A DNA stretch of 64,000 nt from Candidatus Methylacidithermus pantelleriae (GTDB lineage Bacteria > Verrucomicrobiota > Verrucomicrobiia > Methylacidiphilales > Methylacidiphilaceae): NCBI RefSeq assembly GCF_905250085.1, contig NZ_CAJNOB010000045.1:1-64000 (forward strand), given 5' to 3'. The position numbers and the translations under genes are program-made. The notes beneath the pieces were generated by a model, which ran no database searches, was not told the DNA's origin, and saw only the letters and a program-made list of their open reading frames with translations. Of this stretch, positions 36,983 through 45,312 are shown piece by piece. Position 1 is the stretch's first letter. Each line of letters opens with the position of its first letter.

Positions 36983-38197
36983 ATGGGAATGAAACATCGA
37001 CCGAGGGAAGCGGGGGAATTCATCGCCCGCCATGTGCGTTCGGTTCCACGTTCTGGGATTCGCGATTTTTTCGAGCTGGTTCAAGGTGTACCAGATGTGG
37101 TTTCGCTCGGGATCGGAGAGCCCGGGTTTGCTACGCCGTGGCATATTCGGGAGGCAGCCATCTATGCTTTGGAAAAGGGCAAGACCGGCTATACCTCCAA
37201 CTTGGGTCTATGGTCTTTACGAGAATCGATCGCCCAACGCCTGGAGGAGCGCTACGGGGTTCAGTACGATCCGGCCAGCGAAATTTTGATAACGGTGGGA
37301 GTTTCGGAAGGGCTTGACATTGCCCTGCGCTCCGTACTGGAACCTGGAGACGAAGTGCTCTACCACGAGCCTAGCTATGTATCCTATGCCCCCACCGTTG
37401 CTCTTGCCCACGCAAAGCCGGTCCCCATTCCTTCTTCCTTTAGTACGGGATTTCGATTGGACTTCGATCGATTGCAAACTAGCCTGAGTCCTCGTTCCAA
37501 GGTGCTCATCCTTAATTTTCCCACCAATCCGACAGGAGCTATGCTCTCTCGTGACGAGCTGGAAGAAGTCGCACGGTTAGCCCAGCAATGGGATCTTTTG
37601 GTCATAAGTGACGAGATCTATTCGGAAATTACCTACGAGGAACCGCATTTTTCCATCGCGGCGCTTCCCGGGATGAAAGAACGTACGATTCTTTTGGATG
37701 GCTTTTCGAAAAGCTTTGCGATGACCGGATTCCGGATTGGTTATGTTTGTGCGCCCGCTCCCTTGATTGAAGCGATGATGAAAATTCATCAATATACGGC
37801 TCTCTGTGCTTCGATTATCAGTCAGGAGGCAGCGATTGAGGCGCTGGAAGCCGGAGAGATGGATATCGAGCGGACTCGCCATGAATACCGGTTGCGACGG
37901 AATTTCCTGTGGGAATCCTTTCAGGCCATGGGACTCCCCAGTCATAAACCTAGGGCGACTTTTTATCTCTTCGCTTCCATCCGGGACACGGGTCTTTCTT
38001 CCCGGCAGTTTGCGCTCGAGCTTCTGAAAAACCAAAAGGTAGCAGTGGTCCCCGGTGATGCTTTTGGACCTTCCGGTGAGGGGTTTATCCGGTGCAGTTT
38101 TGCGGCGAGGATGGAAGTGTTGGAAGAGGCTGTGAAACGAATGGAACAGTTTCTCCATCGACCCTCCGCAAAGAAACCCGCGATTTCCATTGCGTGA
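36983..38197 (+). CDS. Class I/II PLP-dependent aminotransferase
   Basis: 404 residues, fold type I. Conserved: SLGIGEPGFATPWHIREAA at the N-terminus, LNFPTNPTGAML, LLVISDEIYSEITYEE, LDGFSKSFAMTGFRIGYVC with the PLP-binding Lys in the SKSFAMTG motif, and RCSFAA near the end for the substrate carboxylate Arg. This subgroup (aspartate/aromatic or MalY/PatB-like) is often next to an Lrp gene. The final eight or nine codons and the stop at 38195-38197 lie inside DNA that is shared with the left end of an IS605-type element copy at 58.76 kb, so the original 3' end was replaced. The core is complete, so activity is likely retained. Confidence 0.85.
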   Translation: MGMKHRPREAGEFIARHVRSVPRSGIRDFFELVQGVPDVVSLGIGEPGFATPWHIREAAIYALEKGKTGYTSNLGLWSLRESIAQRLEERYGVQYDPASEILITVGVSEGLDIALRSVLEPGDEVLYHEPSYVSYAPTVALAHAKPVPIPSSFSTGFRLDFDRLQTSLSPRSKVLILNFPTNPTGAMLSRDELEEVARLAQQWDLLVISDEIYSEITYEEPHFSIAALPGMKERTILLDGFSKSFAMTGFRIGYVCAPAPLIEAMMKIHQYTALCASIISQEAAIEALEAGEMDIERTRHEYRLRRNFLWESFQAMGLPSHKPRATFYLFASIRDTGLSSRQFALELLKNQKVAVVPGDAFGPSGEGFIRCSFAARMEVLEEAVKRMEQFLHRPSAKKPAISIA

Positions 38198-38204
38198 GGA
38201 GTGG

Positions 38205-38660
38205 CGGATGTGCGGAGCGCGCCATGGGGCATCGAATGTGGTGGATGATCGAGATTTTCATCAACCGGAATGACGTCGATCCAAAGGTCTACCAAGGGAT
38301 ATGGTGTTCGAAGGATTAGTGCGACGCGTCTTGACCGGAACCGTGGCTAAGCGAACGGCAGCACTACTGGATGCGATCTGCGCCGAACGTAGCTAGCCGG
38401 TAATCTCTGAGGAGATCTGGCCGGATCATCTTGACCTCTTTGTTGTCATTTCGCCTGCCATCGCCCTGGACGATTGCCCTCAAGGTGCTTAAGGGCGTCA
38501 GGGCAAGGCGGCGGTTCCAGCATTTCTCCGAGCTACAGAAGCGTCTGTAGGACGGTCAACTGTCCTCGCCGTGGTACTCCGTCGGTACGGCGCGGGCAAT
38601 ATCGGCGCCCGAGACCCTCTCCCGCCTCCTCGAGGGCTCTTAGGATGTTACCCGAAGGCA
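38205..38660 (+). pseudogene. tnpA: IS200/IS605 Y1-transposase TnpA, decayed
   Basis: Translations in several frames match a degraded TnpA (HUH) transposase: pieces that correspond to the VLTGAVA, HPxDHxHL and G-x-W-x-x-Y-F/S-V segments. The homologous part in copy B reads more clearly (for example NVSAEIVCPSL and WCPKDWCDVLTGAVA). Many stops and frameshifts, so it is a pseudogene. Confidence 0.5.
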
Positions 38661-38667
38661 ATGAGCC

Positions 38668-39830
38668 ATGATACGCACGCTGTCGATCCAACGCGACGTT
38701 ACGGCGCGGCAAGCAAGATCGCTTACTAGACCTGCTGGGTCTACGGCGACGTTGGCAACTGGCTCGTTCCCATCTCCCATCGTGCGCGAGTACTTCGTCT
38801 GGAACAAGGGTAGCCCTGTATCAGCACGCCTAACCCCATGCTGCACTAGCCAACGCTGTTAGGCGCCCAGATGTGCTGCAACACCATTTTTACGGTCTGC
38901 AAGGCATACAAGGCAGAGAAGAGGTGGGGATAGATCAGCAAGGAAGCGCCCGTTCCGGGGTATCCGCTTTGCGTATGTCGGTGTGCGTTTCGACAAGCGC
39001 GCCTACGCCTTTGAGGATAAAACCGTCATGCTCTACAGGATCGATGGAGGCATTACCGTCTCGCTGCGTCTGGACGACTACCCAAAGCGCATCGTTACTT
39101 CCGGTCGGCCGAAGGGACCGGACGGGGTCTTTCGCGAAAGGATGTGGTGTCCCTAACTCCTCGTCGAAAGGGAGGATAGGCAGGCTCGGGCATCCGGCAC
39201 CGTCTTGGGCGCAGATGTCGGGCGAAAGAATTTCGCCGCCATAAGCACAGGCAAAACTTTTGGCGGCGGAAAAGGTGGCCGACAAGCGCGACTACTCTCT
39301 TGCCCTTGGGGTGTCGTCGTCTTCTGTCCAACGGCAGCCAGCGCGCTAGACGGAAGCTCCGGCAGGTCTCCGGCAAAAGGCAAAAGGATCCGGCGCGTTC
39401 GGCACACGAGCCGCGAAACCGAGTCGAGCTATCGCCGAGGGCGCCACCAAGGCGCGGATCGCCAGGACCGGGATGGGAGACCTCACGCTCATCCGCGACC
39501 GGATCAAAGCCGGCAAACGCCTGCGTGCTTGTAGGCATCGCTGGGCGTGGCGGCAGCTGCCGTTCTTCGTCGAGTACAAGGAAAGCGCGGTGCGCATCGC
39601 GGTCGACTACGTCGATCCACCCTCCACTAGCCAGAGCGATTTGTGTTGGAGAGCTCTAGGGAAACCCTTGTGACATGGTTTGGAGTTTGCTGGCTGTGGT
39701 CTCCGGGGCGCATAGCGACTTGGGGGAAAACCGGAAACCTCGCGCCGACTGACGAGGCCGCGGCTTCGCCAAGGGCGCCAGGAAACACACCTGACGTTGG
39801 GAGCGTGGGGAAGGTCAGCCATCTGTGGGC
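38668..39830 (+). pseudogene. tnpB: TnpB (IS605 RNA-guided nuclease family), decayed
   Basis: The N-terminus reads MIRTLSIQRDVTARQARSLTR from 38668, matching the canonical TnpB start. Further on are LRLDDYPKRIVTSGRPKG, the RuvC-I segment VLGADVGRKNFAAISTGKTF (about 39190-39260), LTLIRDRIKAGKRLRACRHR, and YVDPPSTSQSDLC (about 39610), which corresponds to the zinc-ribbon region YVDPAYTSQTCSxCG. Frameshifts and stops separate the pieces. TnpB proteins are compact RNA-guided DNA nucleases, the family from which Cas12 arose. The RuvC-II acidic residues could not be placed. Confidence 0.6.
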
Positions 39831-39987
39831 TTTACAAGAAAGGGCGCGATTTCAGTCGCGGGTTCTTTACGTCCTACCCAAGGCAGCCTTAGCCTTGCGG
39901 AACGTAAAAGCGAACTTATCGTCGGCTGGATTAACCTGCGGGAAAGTTTGACAGGAAAGCTCTGTCGGGCTCTCTGTACTAGATAGA

Positions 39988-40449
39988 GTGTCTCGATCGA
40001 CGATCCAACGCGCGGAAGAGCAAAAGCTTCGCCAGTTCTCTGTTTTCATGGAGAATAAGGCGGGCCGGCTCTTAGAATTGGTTCGCTTGTTTGCTGATAA
40101 AAACGTTCATATTGTCGCTCTGACGATCCTGGACACAGCCGATTCCGCAACGGTACGCTTCATGGTGGACGATCCGTGGGCGGCTCGGGAACTCCTTCAA
40201 AAGCATCACATCCCTTTTACGGAAGCGGTCATGGTAGGGGTAGAACTTCCCCATGGGGCTGAGGATCTTCCGATCGTTTTGGCAGTCCTTCTTCAAGCCG
40301 AAATCAATATTTCTTTTACCTATCCGCTCCTGGTTCGGCCGTATGGCAAGGCGGTTCTTGCTATGCATTTAGAAGACGATGAGTTGGCTTCGCAGGTTTT
40401 GATTCGGAACGGATTCCGGGTGCTGACCCAGCTAGATATTAGTCGCTAG
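39988..40449 (+). CDS. Tandem ACT-domain protein
   Basis: 153 residues from GTG 39988. After a short basic start come two ACT domains: the first FSVFMENKAGRLLELVRLFADKNVHIVALTILDTADSATVRFMV (about residues 16-65), the second AVLLQAEINISFTYPLLVRPYGKAVLAMHLEDDELASQVLIRNGF (about 98-145). Such proteins bind amino acids and are usually small regulators of amino-acid enzymes. The gene is close to the aminotransferase operon, from which it is separated only by the IS605 element, so the two may once have been neighbours. Exact ligand not known. Confidence 0.78.
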   Translation: MSRSTIQRAEEQKLRQFSVFMENKAGRLLELVRLFADKNVHIVALTILDTADSATVRFMVDDPWAARELLQKHHIPFTEAVMVGVELPHGAEDLPIVLAVLLQAEINISFTYPLLVRPYGKAVLAMHLEDDELASQVLIRNGFRVLTQLDISR

Positions 40450-41139
40450 CCGCTTTCTCTCGGCTGTACTCCCAAGTCGGGTAAGAAGTTCTGGGACGTT
40501 TAGTGGTTCGTGGTCAAAAAATCGGCGTAACACCAACGGAAAGAGCAAAGGAGGTATGCCGCCATTCCGCATGAGCCAAAAAGAATCAAGTTGCGTTGGG
40601 TTGATAGGAGGGCATGGCTGATCGTCTTTTTGAAAGAGGAGGCAAGGGCGGGAGCGACCTGTTGGATCCGGGACGCCATTGAAGGAAAAGGGGGGAGAAA
40701 GGCGCTGGATCGGCGGTTTGTTCATCTTTAGGATGAGCGAGATTGGTGTCCGCTGGGATGGCGAGTGATGGATATCTTTTTGAAAGCGGGAGATTCGAAA
40801 AGATGTTGGTCCTGTGGGATGGAAGGTTTCTAAGAAGAGGAGGTAGCTGTGTTACAAGGGATGGATCCCCAAGGCAAGATACGTTGCGCCGGCGGGTGGA
40901 TGGGATGGAGTAAGCGAGCTTTGGGTCCGTTCGGCTCAGGGGTCAATTGCGACAGGTGCAGAACTTTCCCTTTCTACCCAAGGTAATGAAGGAGCTGACA
41001 CTCCGAGATGACATCGAAGTTCTAGCACCCACGGGCTAAGCGCGGCAGGGAGGCTGCCTGCCCAAGATCACGACTGTTCACACAGTTCAATGTGCGACGA
41101 TAACAAGAGTGGAGCCCCTTTTTCTTTTTTCTCCTTACG
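40450..41139. other. Gene-free stretch, 0.7 kb
   Basis: Only short frames with no recognisable product; nothing convincing on either strand. No clear terminator hairpin after the ACT-domain gene or after the ArsR gene. Confidence 0.4.
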
Positions 41140-42123
41140 CTAGGCCTGACCAGGGGAACAGGATTGGGGTTTGAAGCCAAAAACCAAGAGCGGTTGGAAA
41201 CGAGGGGGTCGATCTTCCGGCTCCAGTAATTGGACTCCTACATTTTGTAATCCTGCGCTATCGAACCAGGCAACGAGATCCATCTCATGAAATCCGAGCC
41301 ATAAATCGCCGTAGAGTGTGCGCGCGGCTTCGAAATGATGACGCCGTAAGTCGAGGACAAGGAGCCGTCCTCCCGGTCGGAGAATTTGCGTCGCTGCCAG
41401 GATCGCCTTGGGAGGGTCCGGGGCGTGGTGGAGTGATTGACTCAGGATGGCAATGTCGACAGTCTCCGGTTCGATGGGCGGATCGGTAAGATCGCCCAAT
41501 CGATATTCCACATTCTGGATCCCCTTGCGTTGCAGTTCTCGCCGGGCAAATGCGACCATTTTCGGGGACAAGTCAACCGCAATGACTTTCCGGGCTCTTT
41601 GTGCAAGAAGTTGGGCAAGCCATCCTTCCCCGGCTCCTAGATCGGCCACGACGGCTTCGGGTACAAGCTGGGCCAAAAGAGGTCCGACCGCAGCCCAACC
41701 CCGTCCAGGGCAGCCGGCTTCCGAAAGTCGTCCTGCCACTTTGTTAAAGTGTTTTTGGGCTTGAAGCCGTCTTTTGGCAAGGACCAGAGATAGTGACTTC
41801 TGATCCTGGGCCAGCTGGGGTGTCCCTTCCAAAAGGCTCCAAGCGGCTTCGACAATGCGAAGAGTCGACGGCGGCAACGTGCGCTCCAAGCGGTAAAAGG
41901 TTCTTTGCCCCTCTTTTCTCCCGACGACCAAACCGAGGTTTTTTAAGACAGAAAGGTGATGGGAAATCGCAGGCTGGCTGAGTCTTAAGCTCTGTTCCAA
42001 TTCGGCGACCGATAATTCTTGATGCCGGAGAAGAGAGAGGATTCGGAGCCGGCGGAAATCCGAAAGGGAACTCCACAGGCGGATTCGGTCTGATTCTTGA
42101 TTAGCCGAAGAGGGGCTTTCCAT
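41140..42123 (-). CDS. SahR-like ArsR-family regulator fused to SAM-methyltransferase-type domain
   Basis: 327 residues from the ATG at 42123; the frame is open 39 codons further, but that would overlap metK, which starts at 42193. The N-terminal ArsR HTH (about residues 18-90) has LSVAELEQSLRLSQPAISHHLSVLKNLGLVVGRKEGQR. The C-terminal domain is a class I methyltransferase fold: VVADLGAGEGWLAQLLA (motif I), VIAVDLSPKMVAFARREL, VDIAILSQSLHHAPDPP, GRLLVLDLRRH. The same HTH-plus-methyltransferase architecture is known for SahR, which senses S-adenosylhomocysteine and controls metK, ahcY and methionine genes. It is divergent from metK, and ahcY is next, so the family identity and the target set fit well. 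Confidence 0.75.
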   Translation of the reverse strand: MESPSSANQESDRIRLWSSLSDFRRLRILSLLRHQELSVAELEQSLRLSQPAISHHLSVLKNLGLVVGRKEGQRTFYRLERTLPPSTLRIVEAAWSLLEGTPQLAQDQKSLSLVLAKRRLQAQKHFNKVAGRLSEAGCPGRGWAAVGPLLAQLVPEAVVADLGAGEGWLAQLLAQRARKVIAVDLSPKMVAFARRELQRKGIQNVEYRLGDLTDPPIEPETVDIAILSQSLHHAPDPPKAILAATQILRPGGRLLVLDLRRHHFEAARTLYGDLWLGFHEMDLVAWFDSAGLQNVGVQLLEPEDRPPRFQPLLVFGFKPQSCSPGQA

Positions 42124-42155
42124 CAATGTATTTGGATAGCTTAATTCTTTTCCAT

Positions 42156-42178
42156 TGCCAAGGCTTCTCCCTTTGGCA
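42156..42178. promoter_or_regulatory. Inverted repeat upstream of metK (candidate SahR-type operator)
   Basis: TGCCAA at 42156-42161 and TTGGCA at 42173-42178 form a perfect 6-bp inverted repeat with an 11-nt spacer, and extend with a bulge to TGCCAAGG/CCTTTGGCA. It lies 14 bp upstream of the metK ATG, in the 69-bp gap between the divergent regulator and metK. This is a natural position for an operator but is not a proof. No copy is evident before ahcY. Confidence 0.3.
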
Positions 42179-42192
42179 TAGAGTAAAAACGT

Positions 42193-43368
42193 ATGGCTAA
42201 AAGGTTTATTTTCGCCTCCGAATCGGTTACTGAAGGCCATCCGGACAAGGTTTGCGATGGGATTTCCGACGCTATTTTAGATGCTTGTCTCGCTCAAGAT
42301 CCTGGGAGCCGGGTTGCGTGCGAGGCCTTCGCGAAAGGGAATCTTGTGGTGGTCGGTGGAGAGATTTCGACACGGGCCGACGTCGACCTCGTTCGCATGG
42401 TTCGAGAAACGGTGCGGAAGATCGGATATACCTATTCGGATTGTCTCTTTCATGCTGACCGGCTCTATGTGCTCAATGCGGTCAGTCGGCAAAGTCCGGA
42501 CATTGCCCGAGGAGTGGATCCCTCGGCGGAAGATGGGAGCCAGAAGGACCAAGGGGCTGGCGACCAGGGACTCATGTTTGGTTTTGCTTGCCGCGAGACC
42601 CAGGAACTGATGCCCGCCCCGATCACATTTGCCCACCGTTTGGGAAGACGGCTGGCCGAAGTCCGAAAAACGGGCAAGGTTGGCTGGTTGCGTCCGGATG
42701 GCAAGACCCAGGTTTCTGTGGAGTACGAAGGGCGAAAGCCGCTGCGCGTCGATGCGGTTGTGGTTTCTGCCCAGCACGCGCCCGAGGTAAGCCAAAAGGA
42801 GGTTGAAGAGTTTATCCTTGAGGAGGTAGTGAGAAAGAGCCTGCCGCCGGAGTTTCTCGATAAAAAGACCCGGTATTTCGTCAATCCGACCGGCCGCTTT
42901 GTCCTTGGAGGCCCGGAGGCGGATGCGGGACTGACTGGACGGAAAGTGATCGTGGATAGCTATGGGGGAATGGCGCGTCATGGTGGGGGGGCGTTCAGCG
43001 GGAAGGATCCTTCGAAGGTGGATCGGAGCGGAGCCTACATGGGCCGGTATGTTGCCAAGAACATTGTGGCGGCGGGGTTGGCGGAGCGGGTAGAAGTCCA
43101 GTTTGCGTATGTGATTGGTAAGGCAGAGCCGGTTTCGATTGCTGTAGACACCTTTGGAACGGGAGTGGTGCCAGACGAGAAACTGGAACAAGCTGTCCGG
43201 GAAGTGTTTGATCTTCGACCCGCGGCGATCATTTCCCAGTTACGACTCTTACGTCCCATCTATCACAAGACCACCTTCTACGGGCACTTTGGCCGCACAG
43301 AGGATCTTGAGAGCATCACCTGGGAGCGGACGGATCAGGTGGAAAACCTTATCCGGGCGCTGGGATAA
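42193..43368 (+). CDS. metK: S-adenosylmethionine synthase
   Basis: 391 residues. Makes SAM from methionine and ATP. The conserved start [20 protein letters not shown], the signature [16 protein letters not shown], the P-loop-like [21 protein letters not shown], and [17 protein letters not shown] are all present. Full family length. It is divergent from the SahR-like gene, and a palindrome is found in the intervening 69 bp. ahcY follows at a distance of about 107 bp; the two may be in one operon or have separate promoters. Confidence 0.95.
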   Translation: MAKRFIFASESVTEGHPDKVCDGISDAILDACLAQDPGSRVACEAFAKGNLVVVGGEISTRADVDLVRMVRETVRKIGYTYSDCLFHADRLYVLNAVSRQSPDIARGVDPSAEDGSQKDQGAGDQGLMFGFACRETQELMPAPITFAHRLGRRLAEVRKTGKVGWLRPDGKTQVSVEYEGRKPLRVDAVVVSAQHAPEVSQKEVEEFILEEVVRKSLPPEFLDKKTRYFVNPTGRFVLGGPEADAGLTGRKVIVDSYGGMARHGGGAFSGKDPSKVDRSGAYMGRYVAKNIVAAGLAERVEVQFAYVIGKAEPVSIAVDTFGTGVVPDEKLEQAVREVFDLRPAAIISQLRLLRPIYHKTTFYGHFGRTEDLESITWERTDQVENLIRALG

Positions 43369-43475
43369 AAGAAAAAGCCTAGCATCCACTAAAGTTTGGG
43401 ATCCTGCAGAGTGGTTGTGAGAGGGTCGGAATCCAAACGGAACGAACATACCATCAAAACGAAAGGGAGCTTGCC

Positions 43476-44783
43476 ATGGGAGAGGACTATCGCGTCAAAG
43501 ACCTGAAACTAGCGGATTGGGGCCGGAAGGAGATTAGAGTCGCCGAGGGGGAGATGCCCGGTCTTATGACGCTCCGCAAGGAGTACGGAAGCAGCCGGCC
43601 GCTTCTTGGAGCCCGTATCGCGGGTTGCCTTCATATGACGGTGGAGACCGCTGTGCTCATCGAAACTTTGGTTACCTTGGGGGCAGAGGTGCGGTGGGCC
43701 TCCTGCAACATCTTTTCCACGCAGGATCATGCTGCAGCGGCCATAGCGGCTTGCGGGATTCCGGTCTTTGCGTGGAAAGGGGAGACGGAGGAGGAATATG
43801 TCTGGTGTATCGAACAAACCCTAAAGTGGCCGGATGGGGGTGGGCCCAATCTTTTATTAGACGACGGGGGGGATCTCACCGAATTGGTACACGAGCGGCA
43901 TCCGGAACTTCTTTCTCACATTGTGGGCGTGTCCGAAGAAACCACGACAGGGGTCCGGCGATTGATGCAACGGGCTCGCCAGGGAAAACTAGGAATAGTT
44001 GCTTTTAATGTCAACGACTCCTGTACCAAAAGTAAATTTGATAACCTCTATGGGTGTCGGGAGAGCTTTCTCGATGGACTTAAGCGGGCTACCGACGTGA
44101 TGGTAGCGGGGAAACTCGTGGTGGTCTGCGGGTTCGGGGACGTGGGTAAAGGGTGTGCCCAGGCAGCCCGCGGGATGGGAGCTCGGGTGGTGGTCACGGA
44201 AATTGATCCCATCTGTGCTCTTCAAGCAGCAATGGCTGGATTCGACGTTTTGACCTTAGAGGAGGTTGTCGAAAAAGGGGACATCTTTGTGACCGCCACC
44301 GGTTGCATTGGGGTGATTCGTCGCGAACACCTGGACCGGATGAAGTCCGGAGCGATCGTTTGTAACATTGGCCACTTTGATAGTGAAATCGAAGTGCGTT
44401 CCCTTTATGAGGATCGCTCCTTACAGAGGATTACGATCAAACCCCAGGTGGACGAGTTCACATGGCCAAACGGGAAAAAGTTGTACGTGCTGGCGGAGGG
44501 AAGGCTTGTCAATCTGGGATGTGCGACGGGCCATCCGAGCTTTGTCATGAGCGCAAGTTTTACCAACCAGGTCCTAGCCCAAATCGAGCTTTGGAGCCAG
44601 CGGTCGACAGGTAAGTACCAGAGAGGCAAAATCTACGTGCTTCCAAAGATTTTGGATGAGAAAGTTGCCCGTCTCCACCTGGATCGATTGGGGGTTCGCC
44701 TGACTCAGCTTCGACCTGAGCAGGCAGAATACCTTGGGGTTCCGGTGGAAGGACCCTACAAACCGGAGCATTACCGTTACTGA
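43476..44783 (+). CDS. ahcY: Adenosylhomocysteinase
   Basis: 435 residues. Hydrolyses S-adenosylhomocysteine to homocysteine and adenosine, recycling the product of methylations. Family motifs: [45 protein letters not shown] (NAD Rossmann loop), [31 protein letters not shown], and the C-terminal KPEHYRY. Preceded by GGGAG about 6 nt before the ATG. It lies downstream of metK, and together with the SahR-like regulator forms a SAM-cycle unit. Confidence 0.95.
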   Translation: MGEDYRVKDLKLADWGRKEIRVAEGEMPGLMTLRKEYGSSRPLLGARIAGCLHMTVETAVLIETLVTLGAEVRWASCNIFSTQDHAAAAIAACGIPVFAWKGETEEEYVWCIEQTLKWPDGGGPNLLLDDGGDLTELVHERHPELLSHIVGVSEETTTGVRRLMQRARQGKLGIVAFNVNDSCTKSKFDNLYGCRESFLDGLKRATDVMVAGKLVVVCGFGDVGKGCAQAARGMGARVVVTEIDPICALQAAMAGFDVLTLEEVVEKGDIFVTATGCIGVIRREHLDRMKSGAIVCNIGHFDSEIEVRSLYEDRSLQRITIKPQVDEFTWPNGKKLYVLAEGRLVNLGCATGHPSFVMSASFTNQVLAQIELWSQRSTGKYQRGKIYVLPKILDEKVARLHLDRLGVRLTQLRPEQAEYLGVPVEGPYKPEHYRY

Positions 44784-45312
44784 AATCCCCCGTACCAAAA
44801 GGACCCAAGCTAAGACACAGGGGTCAGGGCTATGGACGCAAGCCAAGCACGATTGTGGCAATCCAATGGCCAGATGTAACGGTCTTTAGGGGAAAGCCTT
44901 CTTTTCGGGGTCAGACAGGATGGCCTTCGGGCTTACTATCCGGGGGCCCGGTTATTTCCAAGGCGTCTCGGGGATCGGGGTGGAAGAGGAGTATCCCATA
45001 CGGCGGAGCCAAGGGATGTCCCAGGAGGGGAAACCAAAGACTTCGGCCATAAGAAAGGCGAAGCCGACGAGAGGGGCCGAGATCGAAAGGAGCAGACCAG
45101 GGGCTTGATCTTTACCCCAAAAGCTTGTCATAAAGAAACGCGAGAACTTTTTTGAGGATAAAGCGACAAGGAGGAAAAAACTACCATTGGTTCGTACGGC
45201 CGCTTTCGCTAGTCAGGTGGCATAAGTTATGCTTCTCTGGCTTCCATTGACCGTTCGTTTCGAAAAGTCATTTTCCATTCGTGAGTCTCGCTTTTGACTT
45301 GCATCTTCTCGC
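44784..45312. other. Intergenic stretch, 0.5 kb
   Basis: Frames are shadows with no recognisable family. I see no clear terminator after ahcY and no clear ribosome binding site directly before the APC permease gene. Confidence 0.4.

Larger units (their letters stand above)
38170..39890 (+). mobile_element. IS200/IS605-type element, copy A (decayed tnpA + tnpB)
   Basis: A left end that resembles the left end of copy B (58.76 kb) from the motif AAACCCGCGATTTCCATT onward, then Y1-transposase TnpA and TnpB remnants in the same orientation. The right end is near GATTTCAGTCGCGGG at about 39852-39866, which matches GAATTCAGTCGTGGG at about 59735 in copy B. Both genes are broken by frameshifts and stops. 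IS200/IS605 elements have no terminal inverted repeats but use subterminal hairpins; I did not fold these. Confidence 0.65.

Noticed and set aside
42124-42240. N-terminal extension of the ArsR-methyltransferase gene
   Set aside because: It would overlap metK's start region, and the 39 extra codons do not resemble the ArsR family; the ATG at 42123 is a better start.
43369-43475. SAM or SAH riboswitch before ahcY
   Set aside because: Only about 107 bp, and I could not see the conserved core of known SAM/SAH riboswitches.
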